Origin: an uncultured Clostridia bacterium
Lineage (GTDB): Bacteria > Bacillota > Clostridia > Oscillospirales > CAG-272
Length of the DNA stretch: 6,176 bases
Reading direction: 5' to 3'
NCBI GenBank assembly: GCA_946061315.1
Contig: CAMGRB010000093.1
Coordinates: 1-6,176, forward strand
Shown: positions 5,795 to 6,176 of the stretch, one piece after another
Layout of the letters: each line of letters opens with the position of its first letter
Numbering within the stretch: position 1 is the stretch's first letter
The notes under the pieces: model-generated
Databases searched by the model: none
The model's input: only the letters and a program-made list of their open reading frames with translations
Told to the model about the DNA's origin: nothing
Position numbers and translations under genes: made by a program

Positions 5795-5833
5795 TATATC
5801 CGACAACGGCGTGTATCACACTTTTTTCATTAC

Positions 5834-5865
5834 ATTATACAGGCAAAAGTGCAACAAAAATGCAA
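5834..5865 (-). promoter_or_regulatory. Operon promoter with activator-type direct repeats
   Basis: On the minus strand a perfect -10 TATAAT (5839-5834) has no good -35 at 17 nt. Instead two heptamers, TTGCATT (5865-5859) and TTGCACT (5854-5848), lie 11 bp apart (start to start). The nearer one ends 8 bp before the -10. The surrounding 11-mers match at 10 of 11 positions. A poor -35 with repeats in its place is typical of activator-dependent promoters, and heptamers on an 11-bp pitch, 8 bp from the -10, are the known layout for SARP activators. The adjacent upstream gene looks SARP-like. A small dyad GTGT-ATC-ACAC (5811-5821) falls near the predicted transcript start and could be a second operator. 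Confidence 0.5.
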
Positions 5866-5903
5866 CACAAAACCGCCATAACGGGAAAACATTCCATATT
5901 CCT

Positions 5904-5925
5904 CGAAAAAACCTACGGTTTTTCG
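5904..5925 (-). terminator. Intrinsic terminator after the regulator gene
   Basis: The minus strand reads CGAAAAACC-GTA-GGTTTTTTCG, a 9-bp stem with one unpaired T, whose 3' arm supplies the T run. It starts 8 nt after the stop codon at 5934 and separates the regulator transcript from the promoter at 5834-5865. Confidence 0.6.
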
Positions 5926-5933
5926 TGTATTAT

Positions 5934-6176
5934 TTACCCAAGCCGCGGAAGTGCCGCAGTCGTGATCTCCGCCCAGGAATACTGCATCATATACTCCCCG
6001 TGATAGGAATTGACCGCATACGGGATGTGGCGGAGAAAATCGTAATAATCGCAGTCCACCGACGCACAGTCTATGGCAATGCTGTTACGGTTCTTGAGAA
6101 TGATATTCCCCACACCCGCATCGGAAAGAACATTTTTCATGTCCGCAATCAGATTCCGCAGGTTGCTCTGCCTGGA
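5934..6176 (-). CDS. SARP-like response regulator, C-terminal 80 residues (partial)
   Basis: The frame is open from the window edge to a TAA at 5934, giving 80 residues; the N-terminus lies outside the window. The visible part begins QSNLRNLIADMKNVLSDAG, the pattern of the recognition-helix end of an OmpR/SARP winged helix. It continues with ILKNRNSIAIDCASVDCDYYDFL and ends with NSYHGEYMMQYSWAEI. From memory of the family, these CDYY and GEYM-x-QYSWAE signatures occur at the end of clostridial response regulators that combine a receiver domain with a SARP-type winged helix and a shortened activation domain. The receiver domain and its phospho-accepting Asp cannot be seen here. It lies upstream of the operon on the same strand, with its own terminator in between. 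It is therefore a candidate regulator of the promoter at 5834-5865, not a co-transcribed gene. Confidence 0.65.
   Translation of the reverse strand, partial: SRQSNLRNLIADMKNVLSDAGVGNIILKNRNSIAIDCASVDCDYYDFLRHIPYAVNSYHGEYMMQYSWAEITTAALPRLG

Noticed and set aside
5793..5798. Second perfect TATAAT in the operon leader
   Set aside because: No -35 or repeat elements sit at suitable spacing, and it overlaps the ATG of the small leader ORF; the copy at 5834-5839 is better supported.

Overview
The window looks like a low-to-mid G+C Firmicute, most likely a gut-type member of the Clostridia. The pointers are strong AGGAGG-type ribosome binding sites, intrinsic terminators, RsbU/RsbV/RsbW-type partner-switching proteins, a STAS/aminoglycoside-phosphotransferase-like fusion, and a regulator tail ending in a GEYM-x-QYSWAE motif that I associate with SARP-like response regulators of Clostridia. 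This assignment rests on recognised protein families, not on a search. All supported genes are on the minus strand, so transcription runs from right to left.

Layout from right to left. At 5934-6176 is the C-terminal end of a SARP-like response regulator that runs off the window, followed by a terminator hairpin. At 5834-5865 is a promoter-like region: a perfect TATAAT preceded by two heptamer direct repeats with an 11-bp period. A leader of about 160 nt follows and contains a 32-codon ORF (5696-5794). Next comes a three-gene operon: (a) 3662-5662, a membrane sensor with HAMP, SpoIIE/RsbU-type phosphatase and RsbW/SpoIIAB-type kinase domains on one chain; (b) 1923-3653, an unusual fusion of a MESH1/SpoT-like HD hydrolase domain, a STAS domain and an APH-like kinase domain, with a near-perfect internal Shine-Dalgarno and ATG at the HD/STAS junction; (c) 1503-1796, a free-standing STAS anti-anti-sigma protein. 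Two stem-loops and a symmetrical CTGCAG terminator follow.

From about 1,270 leftwards the sequence becomes visibly AT-richer. A small array of hairpins joined by GATGATATG-like linkers sits at the border. Beyond it is a RadC-family protein (231-1034) whose JAB/MPN metal-binding motif is destroyed, then a possible 33-codon ORF (112-213) and a weak terminator. This looks like a different, possibly acquired, segment.

Working model (inference): an extracytoplasmic signal sets the balance between the phosphatase and kinase domains of the sensor. These control phosphorylation of two STAS proteins. One STAS is free, while the other is tied to an APH-like kinase and, in the full-length product, to a putative alarmone (ppGpp-type) hydrolase. 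No sigma factor is visible, so the final output could be a sigma factor encoded elsewhere or the enzymatic domains themselves.
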